A DNA stretch of 22,251 nucleotides from a virus. The stretch spans positions 1-22,251 of IMG/VR virus record IMGVR_UViG_3300034072_002240. One strand, given 5' to 3'. Below are positions 21,683 through 22,251 of this stretch, in pieces. The notes below the pieces were generated by a model. It was not told where the DNA came from. It did not search any database and worked only from the letters and a program-made list of their open reading frames with translations. Positions within the stretch are counted from its first letter, which is position 1. Every line of letters starts with the position of its first letter. Both the position numbers and the translations under genes were made by a program.

Positions 21683-22251
21683 TGCCCTGGGCAATCAACG
21701 GACAGATATCGACCGACATGCTGGACGGCGGCATCGAGATCACTGATGCGCAGTATGCCGAAGCGCTAGAAGGCATTGCTGCGGGGAAGGCAGTTTCTAT
21801 AGCGAATGGGTTTGAAATTATCGACCCCCTCGTGGCCCCTCCAGAGGCTCCAGAAGAGCCAGACCGGACATTGGACGAGTGGAAAGTTCTTCTCATGATG
21901 AATATCGACAGCGATGCGGAGGCTGCGAGGCTGCGATACATTACGGCTGGGAGCGGTCAGGCTATGACCTACCAGCAGAAGGCGCAGGAAGCATCCGAAG
22001 TGCTCTCGCTCGTCGGATCGGGCGAGGTTGATGAAACGCAGTTCCCGCTCCTCTCCGCGGAAGTGGGCATAACCGCACCGACGTTGATCGAGGTCGCTCA
22101 GGTGGTTGATTACGCCTACCAGACGTGGCGCGTGGTGGGCGCCCAGATCGAAGCCCTTCGGCTGGGCGGTAAATCTGCCGTTTCGGCTGCAACGACAATC
22201 CCGGCGGCAAAGGGTAAGCCTCCGGTGAAGGCCACAGGTCAGGCAGCTTGA
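21682..22251 (+). CDS. Tail fibre assembly-like protein
   Basis: This 189-residue protein has MPWAINGQISTDMLDGG at the start, a Pro/Glu-rich hinge (APPEAPEEPDRTLDEWK) and a C-terminal helical region (QQKAQEASEVLSL, then IEVAQVVDYAYQTWRVVGAQIEALRL). This resembles the helical C-terminal domain of phage proteins encoded after tail fibres that help them fold or attach. The reading frame closes exactly at the window edge and seems complete. The start ATG 21682 overlaps the previous stop. No lysis genes are seen up to this point. Confidence 0.6.
   Translation: MPWAINGQISTDMLDGGIEITDAQYAEALEGIAAGKAVSIANGFEIIDPLVAPPEAPEEPDRTLDEWKVLLMMNIDSDAEAARLRYITAGSGQAMTYQQKAQEASEVLSLVGSGEVDETQFPLLSAEVGITAPTLIEVAQVVDYAYQTWRVVGAQIEALRLGGKSAVSAATTIPAAKGKPPVKATGQAA

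Noticed and set aside
6393-22251. Gene transfer agent or tailocin interpretation
   Set aside because: Integrase and att site are present and the capsid genes are those of a DUF2184 myovirus. Capsid genes rule out a tailocin, and the order does not match the known alphaproteobacterial GTA cluster. A decayed prophage fits better.
1-22251. CRISPR arrays, insertion sequences, rRNA genes
   Set aside because: No regularly spaced repeats, transposase-like genes, terminal inverted repeats or rRNA sequence were seen on reading both strands.

Overview
The window covers the left end of an integrated, degraded prophage and about 1.7 kb of flanking chromosome. The host looks like a member of the Rhizobiales: the flank encodes DUF982 and DUF3309 family proteins, and one flanking gene has a candidate EcfG-type (general stress response) promoter. 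The phage genes resemble those of small-baseplate myoviruses found in alphaproteobacteria.

Host flank (1-1741). On the minus strand are a DUF982 protein, a small lipoprotein and a 34-residue membrane peptide. A non-coding stretch of about 540 bases with strong hairpins follows, then a plus-strand DUF3309 membrane peptide closed by a clear intrinsic terminator. At 1742-1781 lies the 5' half of tRNA-Cys(GCA). It is perfect through the anticodon loop and then stops matching. This marks the left attachment site; the other prophage end is outside the window.

Lysogeny and early operon (1882-about 6410, minus strand). A tyrosine integrase, a likely excisionase and seven further small genes are joined end to start by 1-11 base overlaps, so they probably form one translationally coupled unit. 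They include an HNH nuclease and a zinc-ribbon/DUF551 protein. The unit lacks its head: the outermost gene runs without a credible start into the portal gene on the other strand. No repressor, replication or terminase gene is present.

Head module (about 6400-12350, plus strand). It holds a portal protein lacking its N-terminal half but keeping a C-terminal Acb1-like (anti-CBASS) 2H phosphoesterase domain, a Mu gpF-like head protein, a DUF2213 protease with a probable nested scaffold start, a cement protein, a DUF2184 major capsid protein and small connector proteins. Two small minus-strand genes sit inside the module.

Tail module (about 12350-22251, plus strand). The connector gene is fused in frame to what looks like the C-terminal part of a DUF3383 tail sheath. 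That fragment runs into a 3'-truncated secreted thermonuclease gene on the other strand. No intact sheath or tube gene is present. The rest is orderly: a tail assembly chaperone with a textbook -1 frameshift site, a tape measure, a Dit-like protein, a baseplate plug, hub, spike, a gp25-like protein, baseplate J, DUF2612, two fibre proteins and a fibre-assembly-like protein.

Taken together, the prophage is predicted to be unable to form complete virions because of at least three deletion scars (near 6385-6430, 12350 and 12540). The domain-family calls come from reading the protein sequences, not from database searches.
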